Positions 1 to 8,695 of a stretch of DNA of 64,000 bases are shown piece after piece (the first letter of the stretch is position 1; the number at the start of each line of letters is the position of its first letter). The stretch is from positions 62,001-126,000 of the forward strand of contig JADQBT010000014.1 of the NCBI GenBank assembly GCA_016278485.1. Direction: 5' to 3'. The position numbers were made by a program, and so were the translations under genes. The notes under the pieces are model-generated. The model was not told the DNA's origin. It ran no database searches and saw only the letters and a list, made by a program, of their open reading frames with translations. The stretch is from Halanaerobiales bacterium. GTDB lineage: Bacteria; Bacillota; Halanaerobiia; Halanaerobiales; Halanaerobiaceae.

Positions 1-476
1 ACCCAACTAACAATATTCTTACCCTTATCCTCTACTGTCAATAAAAAAGTATCATTTTCTTTAAGTTCAGTTACAATAAGTGCAAGAGCAGGATTTAAAT
101 ATATTTTTTCACCCAACTGCAAATTTTGCAACTCAGGTATGATACGTTCTGCTGACTTATCTCCTTCATAAAAATAATCATCTGCGGAAAGACGGTTTAT
201 GAAGTCCCAATTATACCAACCTGCTCTTTGATAACCAACCTGCACAAGATATTTCCAGACGATTTCTGCTGGTGCATTGATAGTTATAGCTTGAGTATAA
301 TTAAGTCCAGGCTTAGCAATTAATTTATCACTTCTTAATACCTTCTCTACTTCACTCTCAGTTGCCCCTGCCCTTAAAACCCAAGGTCTGATAAATATGA
401 AGTATAGCAATAACAGCACCAACCCCATTATCAATAAAGTAACCAGAATCTGCTTTAATCTTAACCATAAATCCAT
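1..476 (-). CDS. SRPBCC-family membrane-anchored protein, 3' end outside window
   Basis: About 158 codons are visible, read from an ATG at 476 to the window edge, so the C-terminus is missing. The N-terminus holds one strongly hydrophobic segment (roughly residues 8-30). A soluble part follows with 'INAPAEIVW' and 'YNWDFINRL', the usual opening of SRPBCC/polyketide-cyclase-like ligand-binding domains (established family pattern). The start is set by a GGGGAG ribosome site that overlaps the stop of the TetR gene six bases upstream, so the two are probably co-transcribed. The regulator likely controls this protein together with itself. The ligand is unknown. Family assignment is moderate because much of the domain is off the window. 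Confidence 0.7.
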   Translation of the reverse strand, partial: MDLWLRLKQILVTLLIMGLVLLLLYFIFIRPWVLRAGATESEVEKVLRSDKLIAKPGLNYTQAITINAPAEIVWKYLVQVGYQRAGWYNWDFINRLSADDYFYEGDKSAERIIPELQNLQLGEKIYLNPALALIVTELKENDTFLLTVEDKGKNIVSW

Positions 477-482
477 TTAAAC

Positions 483-1082
483 TTATTCTCCCCTCTCATT
501 ACATAATAAATTATTAAGCAAAATATCCATTAGTCTTTCCCTCTGCTTAGCGTCAAAAAAATCAAAACCAGTCTGTTCTTTAAAGACCTCTGACCTCAAA
601 AACATTACCTGAACGGTGGCTAATTGCTGATGTGCCATCATTTTTAATGTTATTTCTTCTTTGCTATCTCCAAAGATTTCTTTTAAAATAGCATAAATTG
701 AGTTAAATACCTGATAGCTATTATCATCAATGCTCCCCTTAGTAAGATTATTCAAGATAGATACTCTAGCTATGCCAGGATTGTTAACTATAAATTCTAC
801 TGCCTGTTTTAAATGGTTCTCCAGTTTAATTATTGGATCATCGGAAGTCTCTTTGGCTTTATCAGCGGCACCTCTCACAACTGAACTGATAATAGCCTGA
901 ACTGCTTTATTAATTAGATTTTCTTTTGTTTGAAAATGATAATTAATGACACTGACAGCCAGGTCGGCCCTTTTAGCGATTTCCCGCATTGTTATCTTTT
1001 TTACATCTTTTTCTTCACGTATAAGTTGTATGGTTACACTTATTATCTTTTCTTTGGTTGATTTACTTGCTTGATCAGTCAT
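483..1082 (-). CDS. TetR/AcrR-family transcriptional regulator
   Basis: A 199-residue protein of normal TetR length. Residues about 8-55 form the helix-turn-helix: 'KEKIISVTIQLI', 'TMREIAKRADLAVSVINYHF' and 'TKENLI' are typical of the family. The C-terminal part should bind a ligand and dimerise, but its sequence does not reveal the ligand. An AGGAGG site lies just before the ATG. A textbook promoter (1134-1162) and a perfect 15-bp palindrome (1108-1122) lie directly upstream, so autorepression is very likely. The next gene, an SRPBCC membrane protein, begins six bases after its stop and is the likely co-regulated partner. Confidence 0.92.
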   Translation of the reverse strand: MTDQASKSTKEKIISVTIQLIREEKDVKKITMREIAKRADLAVSVINYHFQTKENLINKAVQAIISSVVRGAADKAKETSDDPIIKLENHLKQAVEFIVNNPGIARVSILNNLTKGSIDDNSYQVFNSIYAILKEIFGDSKEEITLKMMAHQQLATVQVMFLRSEVFKEQTGFDFFDAKQRERLMDILLNNLLCNERGE

Positions 1083-1107
1083 ATTTTCCTCCTTTTATTA
1101 AATTTTA

Positions 1108-1122
1108 TAGTACATTGTACTA
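1108..1122. promoter_or_regulatory. Probable TetR operator
   Basis: TAGTACATTGTACTA is a perfect 15-bp palindrome (TAGTACA, central base, TGTACTA). It sits between the -10 box and the ribosome site of the TetR gene, where bound repressor would block transcription. TetR-family proteins usually bind such short palindromes next to their own gene. The link to this regulator is inference from position. Confidence 0.75.
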
Positions 1123-1133
1123 AACGCAGTTCG

Positions 1134-1162
1134 ATTATATATTTTAAAAATAATGTTGTCAA
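1134..1162 (-). promoter_or_regulatory. Sigma-A promoter of the TetR gene
   Basis: On the minus strand TTGACA (1157-1162) is followed after exactly 17 bases by TATAAT (1134-1139). Both boxes match consensus. The putative operator begins 11 bp downstream of the -10 box. Confidence 0.88.
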
Positions 1163-1214
1163 GGAATTATGTAAAATTTTTTTGAAATTTTTTTTAATTA
1201 TTTTAAAAAGCAAG

Positions 1215-1259
1215 CAAAAAAATGACCCTCCCCTAAGTTAATCTAGAGAAAGATCATTT
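1215..1259 (-). terminator. Terminator downstream of the aldose epimerase gene
   Basis: Read on the minus strand, AAATGATC pairs with GGTCATTT (one G-U pair) around a 24-base loop that can pair further internally. A run of T residues follows. It lies directly after the epimerase stop and probably ends the lactate-locus transcripts before the TetR promoter. Confidence 0.6.
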
Positions 1260-1262
1260 ATT

Positions 1263-2192
1263 TTACTTATTATTTGTTATTTTAAAAGCAATTTGCCCTG
1301 TGATTTTTTCGGCCGGTTCTAATTCAATCATCCCAGAATCTGCAATACCCTGGTCTGCCAAATTAAAACTATTATTTGCATTTGTAACAGGTTCAATGGC
1401 AAAAAAATCATTTCTATCTTCTGGTCGATAAATTACAATATGATTAAATATATTATCTTTTTCCATTGTTAACTTCAAGCCAGTTCCCGGCCATTCCAGT
1501 TGAATATCCCCATTTTTAGCCCGGAAACAACGATCCAAAAATTCTGTTGTGAAAATCCTTTTTTCATTGAAATTCAATCTTTCCGGTAAATCTATCCAAC
1601 CACTCTCAGGCATAACACTATCACCTGGATAATAACCTTTTAAAGGAATATGGACCCAAATTGTTTCATCCTGTTCAGTAATTTTTCTTTTAAAATAGGG
1701 ATGGACTCCCATGCCAGCAGGCATTTTTTCTAAACCTATATTTTCTAAAGATAATCCTATCAATAATTTATTAGCTACTAACTGATAAGTTACTTCTGCT
1801 TTAAAAGGAAATGGCCATTGCAAATCTGTAAATTTTTCACTAAAAAATGATAACTTAATCTTAAGCGGGCTCTGTTCTTCAATAGTCCAGGGGCGAAAAT
1901 ATGTTTCACCGTGTAACGCATGCCCATCATTTTCAGGCCTATCAATTGGCAGATGATAACTAATTCCCTGATATTTAAACTCTCCATTTTTCAAACGATT
2001 TGAATAGGGGAATAAATTAAACGAGCTAAATGAAAATAAATCATTACCTGCTAATGTTCTTTCAGGGGTTGATTTAAATACCTCAACCCAGTCAGGCTGT
2101 AAATAATATGAGAATTCACTAATAGAACCCCCAAGTTCTGGAACTACTTTTAACTTTAATTTGTCATTTTCCAATACTATTTCTTTAGTCAT
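1263..2192 (-). CDS. Aldose 1-epimerase (galactose mutarotase-like)
   Basis: A 309-residue protein of the galactose-mutarotase fold, which interconverts alpha and beta anomers of aldoses. Visible motifs are 'FPYSNRLKNGEF' near residue 62, 'DGHALHGETYFRPW' near 90 and 'GVHPYFKR' near 163 (the two conserved histidines), and 'FAIEPVTNANNSFN' near 267 (the conserved glutamate region). There is no signal peptide, so it is cytoplasmic. It starts only 35 bases after the racemase stop with no hairpin between, so it may be read through from the lactate operon, though it has no evident role in lactate use. The sugar is unknown. Confidence 0.88.
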   Translation of the reverse strand: MTKEIVLENDKLKLKVVPELGGSISEFSYYLQPDWVEVFKSTPERTLAGNDLFSFSSFNLFPYSNRLKNGEFKYQGISYHLPIDRPENDGHALHGETYFRPWTIEEQSPLKIKLSFFSEKFTDLQWPFPFKAEVTYQLVANKLLIGLSLENIGLEKMPAGMGVHPYFKRKITEQDETIWVHIPLKGYYPGDSVMPESGWIDLPERLNFNEKRIFTTEFLDRCFRAKNGDIQLEWPGTGLKLTMEKDNIFNHIVIYRPEDRNDFFAIEPVTNANNSFNLADQGIADSGMIELEPAEKITGQIAFKITNNK

Positions 2193-2227
2193 CTTCGCCT
2201 CCCTTTAGCTAAAAACATCTGCCCCGA

Positions 2228-3520
2228 CTACCCGGATTCAGCTGATTTAACTATTACTGAGACCCCATCTGGAATGACAGTAATTGCAGGATTTTTCTTT
2301 TCTATTAGTTCTTCTGCTTTTTTTACTGCCAATTTTAAATCTTTAGCCCAATACATACCCATTTCTTCTACAATTTTTTGCTGGGCTGGCTCAGTAATCA
2401 TAATTACCTTGAATTTAAGTAAAATCCTGGCTAGTATTTGAGTCTCCCACTGGTCTGGGACAGTCTCGTTCCGACCGCGATCTAAAATATCGTCCATTAT
2501 TTCCTGCACACTAGCAGCATCTCGGAAGGTCCTGTAGAATTCAGCTCCCCCATGCCCCTCAGCACATCCAGCTGCAATAATAATTACTCCATCTTCTTTG
2601 CAACTTGCTTCTGCTGCTGTCATTCCTTTTACAGCCTGATAAATATTTTGATCAAGAGGATAACCCCCATTAGTTGTAATCACTATCTCAGCAGGCTCTG
2701 CCTCAACTCCAGCCAGTGAAGAAACAAATTCTACACCTTTTAAATGAGCTTTTTCTCTATGACCGGCAAAGGCATTAATTACTTTCTTTTCTGAATCTAT
2801 TACAACATTTAAAATAAATGCCAATCCTGCTTTAGCAGCTGCATAAAGCATATCTTTATGCATTGGATTCCCTTTTAAATTCCCAGTTCTTGCATTTTCG
2901 CTGTCAATAAATTCAGCACAGTGATTAGCAAGCACAGTTGTTTTGCTAGCTACACCTGGCAACACACTTTTACGTCCACCAGAATAGCCCGCAAAGAAAT
3001 GAGGCTCAATAAATCCTTCCGCAATTAATAAATCTGCTTCTATGGCTCTCTTATTTAAAAACATATCACCGCCTGAAGGAAGTTTGCCTAAATTAACCAT
3101 CTGTGAATCATCACGGCTATTGTGCATTTCAATATTAACCTCATCAACAATCTTGTCGCCATATTTATCTCTAAGTTCGCCTTCAGTTGAGGCCCGATGA
3201 AAACCAGTTGCTACTAAAATTGTGATATTTGCTTGAGGATTAGTTGATTTAATTTCATCTAAAAGTAGTGGCATAGTAATCTGGCTAGGCACAGGTCTGG
3301 TATGATCACTTGAAATAATTACAATATCTTCTTTATGCCGGGCCAGTTCTGAAAGCTTTTTGCTTCCGATCGGATTGGAAATTGCTTCTTTTACAATTTC
3401 TGTCTCACTTTTTGAGGCCTCAAATTCATGAGCCCGCGAAAGCAAAATACCCTTAAGTCTTTCTTCATCTATTTCAATTTCTAGTTCTCCTCTTCCGAAA
3501 GGAAATTTTAGCTGCTTCAT
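2228..3520 (-). CDS. larA: Nickel-dependent lactate racemase (LarA/LctF family)
   Basis: Interconverts D- and L-lactate, so both isomers can feed the dehydrogenase encoded upstream. The 430-residue protein keeps the LarA residues at the same numbering as the Lactobacillus enzyme: Asp72 and Arg75 in 'SDHTRPVP', His108 in 'ATGFHR', His174 in 'EPHFFAGYSGGRKSV', Lys184 (anchor of the nickel-pincer cofactor) and His200. It follows the lactate dehydrogenase gene after 81 bases that include an AT-rich hairpin. The order matches the lctF position of the Acetobacterium lct operon. The cofactor makers LarB, LarC and LarE are not in the window and must be elsewhere if it is active. Other LarA-family members act on different 2-hydroxyacids, but the context favours lactate. 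Confidence 0.92.
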   Translation of the reverse strand: MKQLKFPFGRGELEIEIDEERLKGILLSRAHEFEASKSETEIVKEAISNPIGSKKLSELARHKEDIVIISSDHTRPVPSQITMPLLLDEIKSTNPQANITILVATGFHRASTEGELRDKYGDKIVDEVNIEMHNSRDDSQMVNLGKLPSGGDMFLNKRAIEADLLIAEGFIEPHFFAGYSGGRKSVLPGVASKTTVLANHCAEFIDSENARTGNLKGNPMHKDMLYAAAKAGLAFILNVVIDSEKKVINAFAGHREKAHLKGVEFVSSLAGVEAEPAEIVITTNGGYPLDQNIYQAVKGMTAAEASCKEDGVIIIAAGCAEGHGGAEFYRTFRDAASVQEIMDDILDRGRNETVPDQWETQILARILLKFKVIMITEPAQQKIVEEMGMYWAKDLKLAVKKAEELIEKKNPAITVIPDGVSVIVKSAESG

Positions 3521-3550
3521 AAATTTACTCCTTTCTATTAATCAATAACT

Positions 3551-3590
3551 TTTAAACTATAACTTTCAATAAAATGCTGTTTAGTTTAAA
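3551..3590. other. AT-rich inverted repeat between lctD and larA
   Basis: TTTAAACTA (3551-3559) and TAGTTTAAA (3582-3590) are perfect 9-base inverted arms around a 22-base loop. No T-run follows on the minus strand, so this is unlikely to be a strong terminator. It may be a processing or stabilising hairpin that sets the racemase level. Confidence 0.4.
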
Positions 3591-3599
3591 GATGAAAAA

Positions 3600-5018
3600 T
3601 TACTCCATCTCAAATATCTTACCTGGATTCATAATATTATTAGGATCAAAGACTTTTTTAATGCCTCTCATCAACCGTAATTCAACTGGATCCATAATCA
3701 TATCCATATATTTTTTACGCTTGGAGCCAATACCGTGCTCCCCACTGATTGTACCACCAAGTTCTTTGGTTGCCTTATATAAATCAAGCAGTGCTTCTTC
3801 TTCAAGCTCATACCATTTTTCCATTGAGTGGTCAGGATTTTTAACGAGAGTAGCATGTAAGTTACCATCACCGGCATGACCATAACAGGGAACCTTAATA
3901 CCATATTTTTCTGAGATATCAGCAAGATATGGCATCAATTTTGGAATATTGGCAGTTGGAACTACAATATCTTCTAAACTCTGATGAGGACTTACAACTT
4001 TAAAAGCCTCAGCAATATTTCGCCTTACACTCCAGATTCTTTCTCGTGTCGTGTGATTATCTGCTACATAAACTTCAATTGCATTATTATCCAGGCAGAG
4101 TTCACCGATAGTCTCACTATCAGCATTAACAACTTCTTCCTTATTACCATCAACTTCTATTAACAGCATAGCACCTGCTTTTTGATAAGGCAAATGCTCA
4201 TTTAAATATTCACAGGAAGTTTTAACAGAAAGTTTATCCATAAATTCAATACTTGTTGGAATAATTCTGCCGGCGGTCATTATCTTAGGAACTGTAGAAA
4301 TAGCTGTTTCTACATCTTCAAATAAGGCTAGCAAACCTACTCTCTGTGTTGGTTTAGGCAGAAGTTTTATAGTAGCTTTGGTTACAATACCTAAGGTACC
4401 TTCAGAACCAACAATCAGCTGTTTTAAATCATATCCGGTTACATCTTTAACTCTTTTACCACCAAATTGCACAATTTCTCCAGTTGGAGTAACAATTTCC
4501 AATCCCATCACGTAACGACCGGTAACTCCATATTTTACTGCCTTACCACCACCAGCATTTTCGGCAATATTACCACCTAGATAACAGGTTTCCACACTCA
4601 TTGGATAACCAGCAAAAAAGAGGCCGCTCTCCTCAAGCATCTCGTTAACATTATTAGTAATTACACCAGGCTCTAAAACCATCATTAAATTATCATAATC
4701 TATTTCTATAACTTCATCCATATTTTCTATAGAAATAACAATACCACCATGATCAGGGATAGCACCACCAGATAATCCACTCCGGGCACCTGATGGAGTA
4801 ACTGGAATTAGTTCTCTATTGGCAAGCTTCATCACCTGAGCAATTTCTGCTGCACTATTTGGCGTCAAAACTACCTCGGGTAGATGTGCATACTGCTCTG
4901 CAGGTGTTTCATCATGGGAATAAGCTTCTATTTTCTCTTCATCTGTCATTATATTTTTATCTCCAACGATTTTAGTTAATTCCATAAGAATTTCTTCTGT
5001 TACAGGATTATATTTCAT
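3600..5018 (-). CDS. lctD: FAD-linked D-lactate dehydrogenase, Etf-dependent (LctD/GlcD type)
   Basis: Oxidises lactate to pyruvate and passes electrons to the EtfAB pair encoded just upstream. The 472-residue protein has the FAD_binding_4 domain ('PSGARSGLSGGAIP' near 94, 'GGNIAENAGGGKAVKYG' near 147) and the FAD-oxidase C-terminal domain with 'YGHAGDGNLHATL' and 'GTISGEHGIGSKRK'. There is no CCG iron-sulfur domain, so the electron acceptor must be a partner protein. The ATG overlaps the etfA stop by four bases (ATGA), giving translational coupling. Related GlcD proteins oxidise glycolate; the neighbouring racemase and permease point to lactate. Confidence 0.93.
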   Translation of the reverse strand: MKYNPVTEEILMELTKIVGDKNIMTDEEKIEAYSHDETPAEQYAHLPEVVLTPNSAAEIAQVMKLANRELIPVTPSGARSGLSGGAIPDHGGIVISIENMDEVIEIDYDNLMMVLEPGVITNNVNEMLEESGLFFAGYPMSVETCYLGGNIAENAGGGKAVKYGVTGRYVMGLEIVTPTGEIVQFGGKRVKDVTGYDLKQLIVGSEGTLGIVTKATIKLLPKPTQRVGLLALFEDVETAISTVPKIMTAGRIIPTSIEFMDKLSVKTSCEYLNEHLPYQKAGAMLLIEVDGNKEEVVNADSETIGELCLDNNAIEVYVADNHTTRERIWSVRRNIAEAFKVVSPHQSLEDIVVPTANIPKLMPYLADISEKYGIKVPCYGHAGDGNLHATLVKNPDHSMEKWYELEEEALLDLYKATKELGGTISGEHGIGSKRKKYMDMIMDPVELRLMRGIKKVFDPNNIMNPGKIFEME

Positions 5019-6016
5019 TTGCTTACCTCCTCAGCCAGCTGTTTGTTCAGTTCAGGTATAATCTCAAATAGATCTCCTACGATTCCAAAGTCTGCCACTT
5101 TAAAAATATCTGCACCCAGATCTTCATTAACTGCAATTATATTTTCAGAAGTTTTCATTCCAGCTAGATGTTGAATAGCGCCAGATATACCAACAGCAAA
5201 ATATAGTTTAGGTGTAACAGTTTTGCCACTTAATCCTACCTGATAGGGATAAGAAATCCAGTCTCTATCAACTGCATCACGTGAGGCACCAACTGCTCCA
5301 TCAAAAAAACCGGCAAGCTCTCTGATCATGGCGAAGTTTTCACCTTTTTTGAGTCCTTTACCACCTGCTGCAATTACATCTGCATCCTGAATATTAATTG
5401 CATCTTCTTCATTTTTACGAAAACCTAACTTTTTAACCCGACCATCTAGCAATGACTTATCAAGCTCTAGGTGAACTATTTCTCCACTACGGCTTTCATC
5501 TTTTTGCGCTGCCTTGGTAGAGTGAGGTCTAACTGTCGCCATCTGAGGTCTGTGATTAGGTGTCTTAATTGTAGCCAAAATATTACCACCAATTGCAGGT
5601 CTTGTCTGCAGAAGGTTACCTGTATCTTCTTCAATATCTAAATCTGTACAGTCAGCTGTTAGACCAGTTTTAGTTTTGATTGCTAGATAGGGCATTACTG
5701 TTCTTCCCATTGTGGTTGCTGCTGCCAAAATAATCTCTGGTTTATATTTTTCTATTAAATCTGTGATAACATTACTATAATTTTCGACTATAAAATCTTT
5801 TAAAGCTGGATCATTGAGTAATAACACTTTATCTGCTCCACGCTTAATTAATTCTTCGGCCTGCTCTTCAGTAATTTCATCTCCTAAAATCAATGAAACT
5901 AATTCTTCATCCAATTTATCTGCTAACTTACGACCTCTACTTAATAATTCAAATGATACCTCTTTAAGTTCTCCATTTCTTGCTTCTCCAAGTGTCCATA
6001 CACCTTTGTAGTCCAT
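5015..6016 (-). CDS. lctC: Electron transfer flavoprotein alpha subunit (LctC)
   Basis: Holds the mobile FAD that shuttles electrons between EtfB and the lactate dehydrogenase. The 333-residue protein has the Etf-alpha N-terminal Rossmann half and the C-terminal FAD domain, including 'YPYQVGLSGKTVTPKLYFAVGISG' split across residues ~250-275 and 'LAGMKTSENIIAVNED'. It begins directly with 'MDYKGVWTLGE' and has no cysteine-rich ferredoxin extension, unlike the longer LctC of Acetobacterium woodii as I recall it. It lies 13 bases after etfB and overlaps lctD. How its electron path compares with the studied confurcating enzyme is open. Confidence 0.93.
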   Translation of the reverse strand: MDYKGVWTLGEARNGELKEVSFELLSRGRKLADKLDEELVSLILGDEITEEQAEELIKRGADKVLLLNDPALKDFIVENYSNVITDLIEKYKPEIILAAATTMGRTVMPYLAIKTKTGLTADCTDLDIEEDTGNLLQTRPAIGGNILATIKTPNHRPQMATVRPHSTKAAQKDESRSGEIVHLELDKSLLDGRVKKLGFRKNEEDAINIQDADVIAAGGKGLKKGENFAMIRELAGFFDGAVGASRDAVDRDWISYPYQVGLSGKTVTPKLYFAVGISGAIQHLAGMKTSENIIAVNEDLGADIFKVADFGIVGDLFEIIPELNKQLAEEVSK

Positions 6017-6029
6017 TTATATACCCTCC

Positions 6030-6827
6030 CTATACTAATTCTTTGCTTTTTAAGTAGTCGATCAACTGAGATACAGCCTTTTCAATACTAGCATCATTTC
6101 TAACATCAATGACTGTACCGCCTCTAGTAACCTTTGGATGGTCAATGTTTACAACTCTGGTTGGTGAACCATTAAGACCAAGGAAATCTTCTTTCATTTT
6201 AAGATTACTCAAATTCCACTGTGGAATCTCGACTTTACGAGAACGCTGTTTTCCTCTCAAAGTAGGTAGGCGGGGAAAACTAATTTCTTTAACAACTGTC
6301 AGTAAAGCTGGCAGAGGTAGCTGAAGTTTCTCATAACCGTCTTCTACCATTCTTTCAACTATGACTGATTTATCTTTAATATCGACTACCTTACTGGTAT
6401 AGGTGGAAAGAGTAAGATCAAGCCAGGACGCAATTCCCGGGCCAACCTGCCCTGTATCCCCATCTGTCGCTCTTTCTCCTGCCAGGATTAAATCAAACTC
6501 TCCAATTGCGCGGATTGCTTCCGATAAGGCGTAAGAGGTGGCCCAAGTATCTGAACCAGCAAATTCTCTACCTGAAAGCAAGATACCATCATCACAACCC
6601 ATGGCAATTGCTTCTTTTAAAGATTTATCAGCACTTGGAGGGCCCATTGTAATTACTGTAATTGTACCACCATATTCTTCTTTAATTTGAATACCTGTTT
6701 CAATTGCATAAAGGTCAAGAGGATTGATAATACTCTCTACCCCATCACGTTTCATTGTACCTGTTTCTTCATCCATTTTAACATTACTTGTCTCTGGAAC
6801 CTGTTTAATTGGAATAACTATATTCAA
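6030..6827 (-). CDS. lctB: Electron transfer flavoprotein beta subunit (LctB), bifurcating type
   Basis: A 265-residue Etf beta subunit that pairs with LctC. It opens with 'MNIVIPIKQVPET' and carries 'GERATDGDTGQVGPGIA' near residue 119. The DGDT-QVGP form is characteristic of electron-bifurcating Etf proteins that bind a second FAD and NAD, rather than the AMP-binding mitochondrial type (established knowledge). 'RLPTLRGKQRSRK' near 180 is the usual recognition-loop region. It is the first gene after the permease; a FadR-type operator lies 37 bases upstream of its ATG, so this half of the locus may have its own regulated promoter. In the studied system lactate oxidation with NAD is driven by reduced ferredoxin; the same is inferred here. 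Confidence 0.93.
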   Translation of the reverse strand: MNIVIPIKQVPETSNVKMDEETGTMKRDGVESIINPLDLYAIETGIQIKEEYGGTITVITMGPPSADKSLKEAIAMGCDDGILLSGREFAGSDTWATSYALSEAIRAIGEFDLILAGERATDGDTGQVGPGIASWLDLTLSTYTSKVVDIKDKSVIVERMVEDGYEKLQLPLPALLTVVKEISFPRLPTLRGKQRSRKVEIPQWNLSNLKMKEDFLGLNGSPTRVVNIDHPKVTRGGTVIDVRNDASIEKAVSQLIDYLKSKELV

Positions 6828-6863
6828 TTTCTTTACCTCCCAGTATAACTTTTAATTTAAATT

Positions 6864-6879
6864 GATGGTCAAGACCATC
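6864..6879. promoter_or_regulatory. FadR/LldR-type operator upstream of lctB
   Basis: GATGGTC-AA-GACCATC is a perfect inverted repeat of 7-base arms. The TGGTC...GACCA core is the usual half-site of GntR regulators of the FadR subfamily. It lies between the permease stop (6904) and the lctB start (6827). A near copy lies in front of the permease at 8696-8712. Confidence 0.72.
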
Positions 6880-6903
6880 TGAGCGATATTTATTTTTTCT
6901 ATG

Positions 6904-8574
6904 CTAGAATATACTTGGCATAAAGACTGTTGTTATAATCCAGGCGAGTGCCCCAGCCATTAAACCATAAAAAAGTGCAACTGGTAAATTTTTACGTATA
7001 ATAAGACCTTCTTTACCAACAAGTCCAACAGTTGTTGCGGCAGCAACAACATTGTGAATACAGATCATATTACCAGCTGCACCACCAATTGCCTGTAAAG
7101 CAAGGATAGGTGTTACTGCTGTGTTAGAAGCAACCGCTGTCCCATACTGAAAAGGTCCAAACATAATATCTGAAGTAGTATTACTCCCAGAGATAAATGC
7201 ACCTAAAATACCAACAAATGGTGCCACTAGATACCAGATATCTCCCAAAGTATTTGCAGCAAATTCTGCCATTACAAGTAACATTGAATTTTCTCCTGTT
7301 GCCCCACCAGAATTCATCATTATATAAACCATTGAGAGAGCAAAAAAGAGAGCAATAGCAGCCGGCTGAATCATCTTAAATGTTTCTTTCCAAGCTTCTT
7401 TAGTTTTCTCCCTATCTAATTTATGCAGGTATGGGATCAATAAAGCCACAAAAATAAAGGGAAAGACGCCAGGATTATATAAAGGAGTAATTACTTTTCC
7501 AATACCGGTACCAAAAATATCTGTCCAGCCAATGCTCCATGTTTTTAAAATAGGAGTTAAATTAAAAATTTCTAATCTACCAACTAATAAAATTAAGCCG
7601 ATTAAAGCATAAGGAAGCCAGGCTTTAAAAGTACTTACCTGAGCCTGTTTAGCATCTATGTCTTCTTCACCTGCTTTAATTTCACCTTCCCATTCTTCAT
7701 CCCATTCCTCATGAGCTGGAAAATCCCATTTTTCTTTAGGTACCAAAAATCCTTTTGAGACTGCAAAAATAAAAATTGGTAGTGCAAGCAAAGATCCCAG
7801 CAAAGAGGGTAACTCTGGACCAACAAAATATGCTATTGAGAACTGAAATACTGTAAAAACAAAACCCCCGAATAAAGCTAATGGTAAAACTTCTAATCCC
7901 TTTTTAAATGAACCATCTACAATTTTTGTCATTAATAATACTATAATTAGCGGAATAAATGAACCAACTAAAAAATGTAAGAGTGCAGAAAAGGCACCGA
8001 TATTGTGTAATAATTGTGCAAAACCTAGTGTGCCAGCAGCAGTTTCAACTGGAAATTCAATCAAATTTTGCAGAGCAGCAAATCCACCCCAGATAGGAAC
8101 GCCAACAGCACCAAAAGTTACAGCAGTACTATCTGCGATTAAAGCAGAAGTGGCTGCAATTAAGGGTGGAAAACCCATTCCTACCAATAAAGGAGCTGCA
8201 ACTGCTGCAGGTGTTCCAAATCCTGCTGCTCCTTCAAAAAATGAACCCATTAACCAGGCAATAATAATAACCTGTACTCTTCTATCTATAGATACAGAGG
8301 TCATAGAATGAGAAATACCATATACTCCCCCACTTATTTTCATTAATTGTAAAATAAGCAGAGCCCCAAAAACTATCAGTAAAATATCAAAAGCATTGAT
8401 TACTCCTCCAATTGTGGCTGCACCTAACCATTTTACCGGCATTCCCCAACCAATACCAGCTATAACTAATGCACTGAGCCAGCCAAATGGCATTGCCTTA
8501 CTTGCCGGCCACATGTAACCAATCATTAAAACACCAACAATAATAATAGGTAAAGCAGCTAAAAGAGCTAACAT
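6904..8574 (-). CDS. lctP: L-lactate permease, LctP family
   Basis: Takes lactate into the cell by proton or sodium symport; the LctP family also moves glycolate. The 556-residue protein is mostly membrane helices (about 12-14), with 'GSFFEGAAGFGTPAAVAAPLL' split near residues 112-132 and 'FISGSNTTSDIMFGPFQ' near 460, both typical of the family. A charged cytoplasmic loop rich in Glu and Asp lies near residues 278-300. It is the first gene of the lactate operon and starts with ATG after an AAGGAGG site. The promoter and operator in 8696-8725 point to control by the adjacent GntR regulator. Confidence 0.94.
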   Translation of the reverse strand: MLALLAALPIIIVGVLMIGYMWPASKAMPFGWLSALVIAGIGWGMPVKWLGAATIGGVINAFDILLIVFGALLILQLMKISGGVYGISHSMTSVSIDRRVQVIIIAWLMGSFFEGAAGFGTPAAVAAPLLVGMGFPPLIAATSALIADSTAVTFGAVGVPIWGGFAALQNLIEFPVETAAGTLGFAQLLHNIGAFSALLHFLVGSFIPLIIVLLMTKIVDGSFKKGLEVLPLALFGGFVFTVFQFSIAYFVGPELPSLLGSLLALPIFIFAVSKGFLVPKEKWDFPAHEEWDEEWEGEIKAGEEDIDAKQAQVSTFKAWLPYALIGLILLVGRLEIFNLTPILKTWSIGWTDIFGTGIGKVITPLYNPGVFPFIFVALLIPYLHKLDREKTKEAWKETFKMIQPAAIALFFALSMVYIMMNSGGATGENSMLLVMAEFAANTLGDIWYLVAPFVGILGAFISGSNTTSDIMFGPFQYGTAVASNTAVTPILALQAIGGAAGNMICIHNVVAAATTVGLVGKEGLIIRKNLPVALFYGLMAGALAWIITTVFMPSIF

Positions 8575-8695
8575 AAATTCCTCCTTATATAATTGTCTTT
8601 TTAATTACACAACTAAAATCAAAATAATTTGTCTAGTAAAAATTATAGACTATAAGGATTTTCTTCACCCCCAAAATGCCAAATGGGCTAATGTT

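Noticed and set aside
8003-8311. A 102-codon plus-strand open frame
   Set aside because: It is antisense to lctP and reads as reversed membrane-helix codons.
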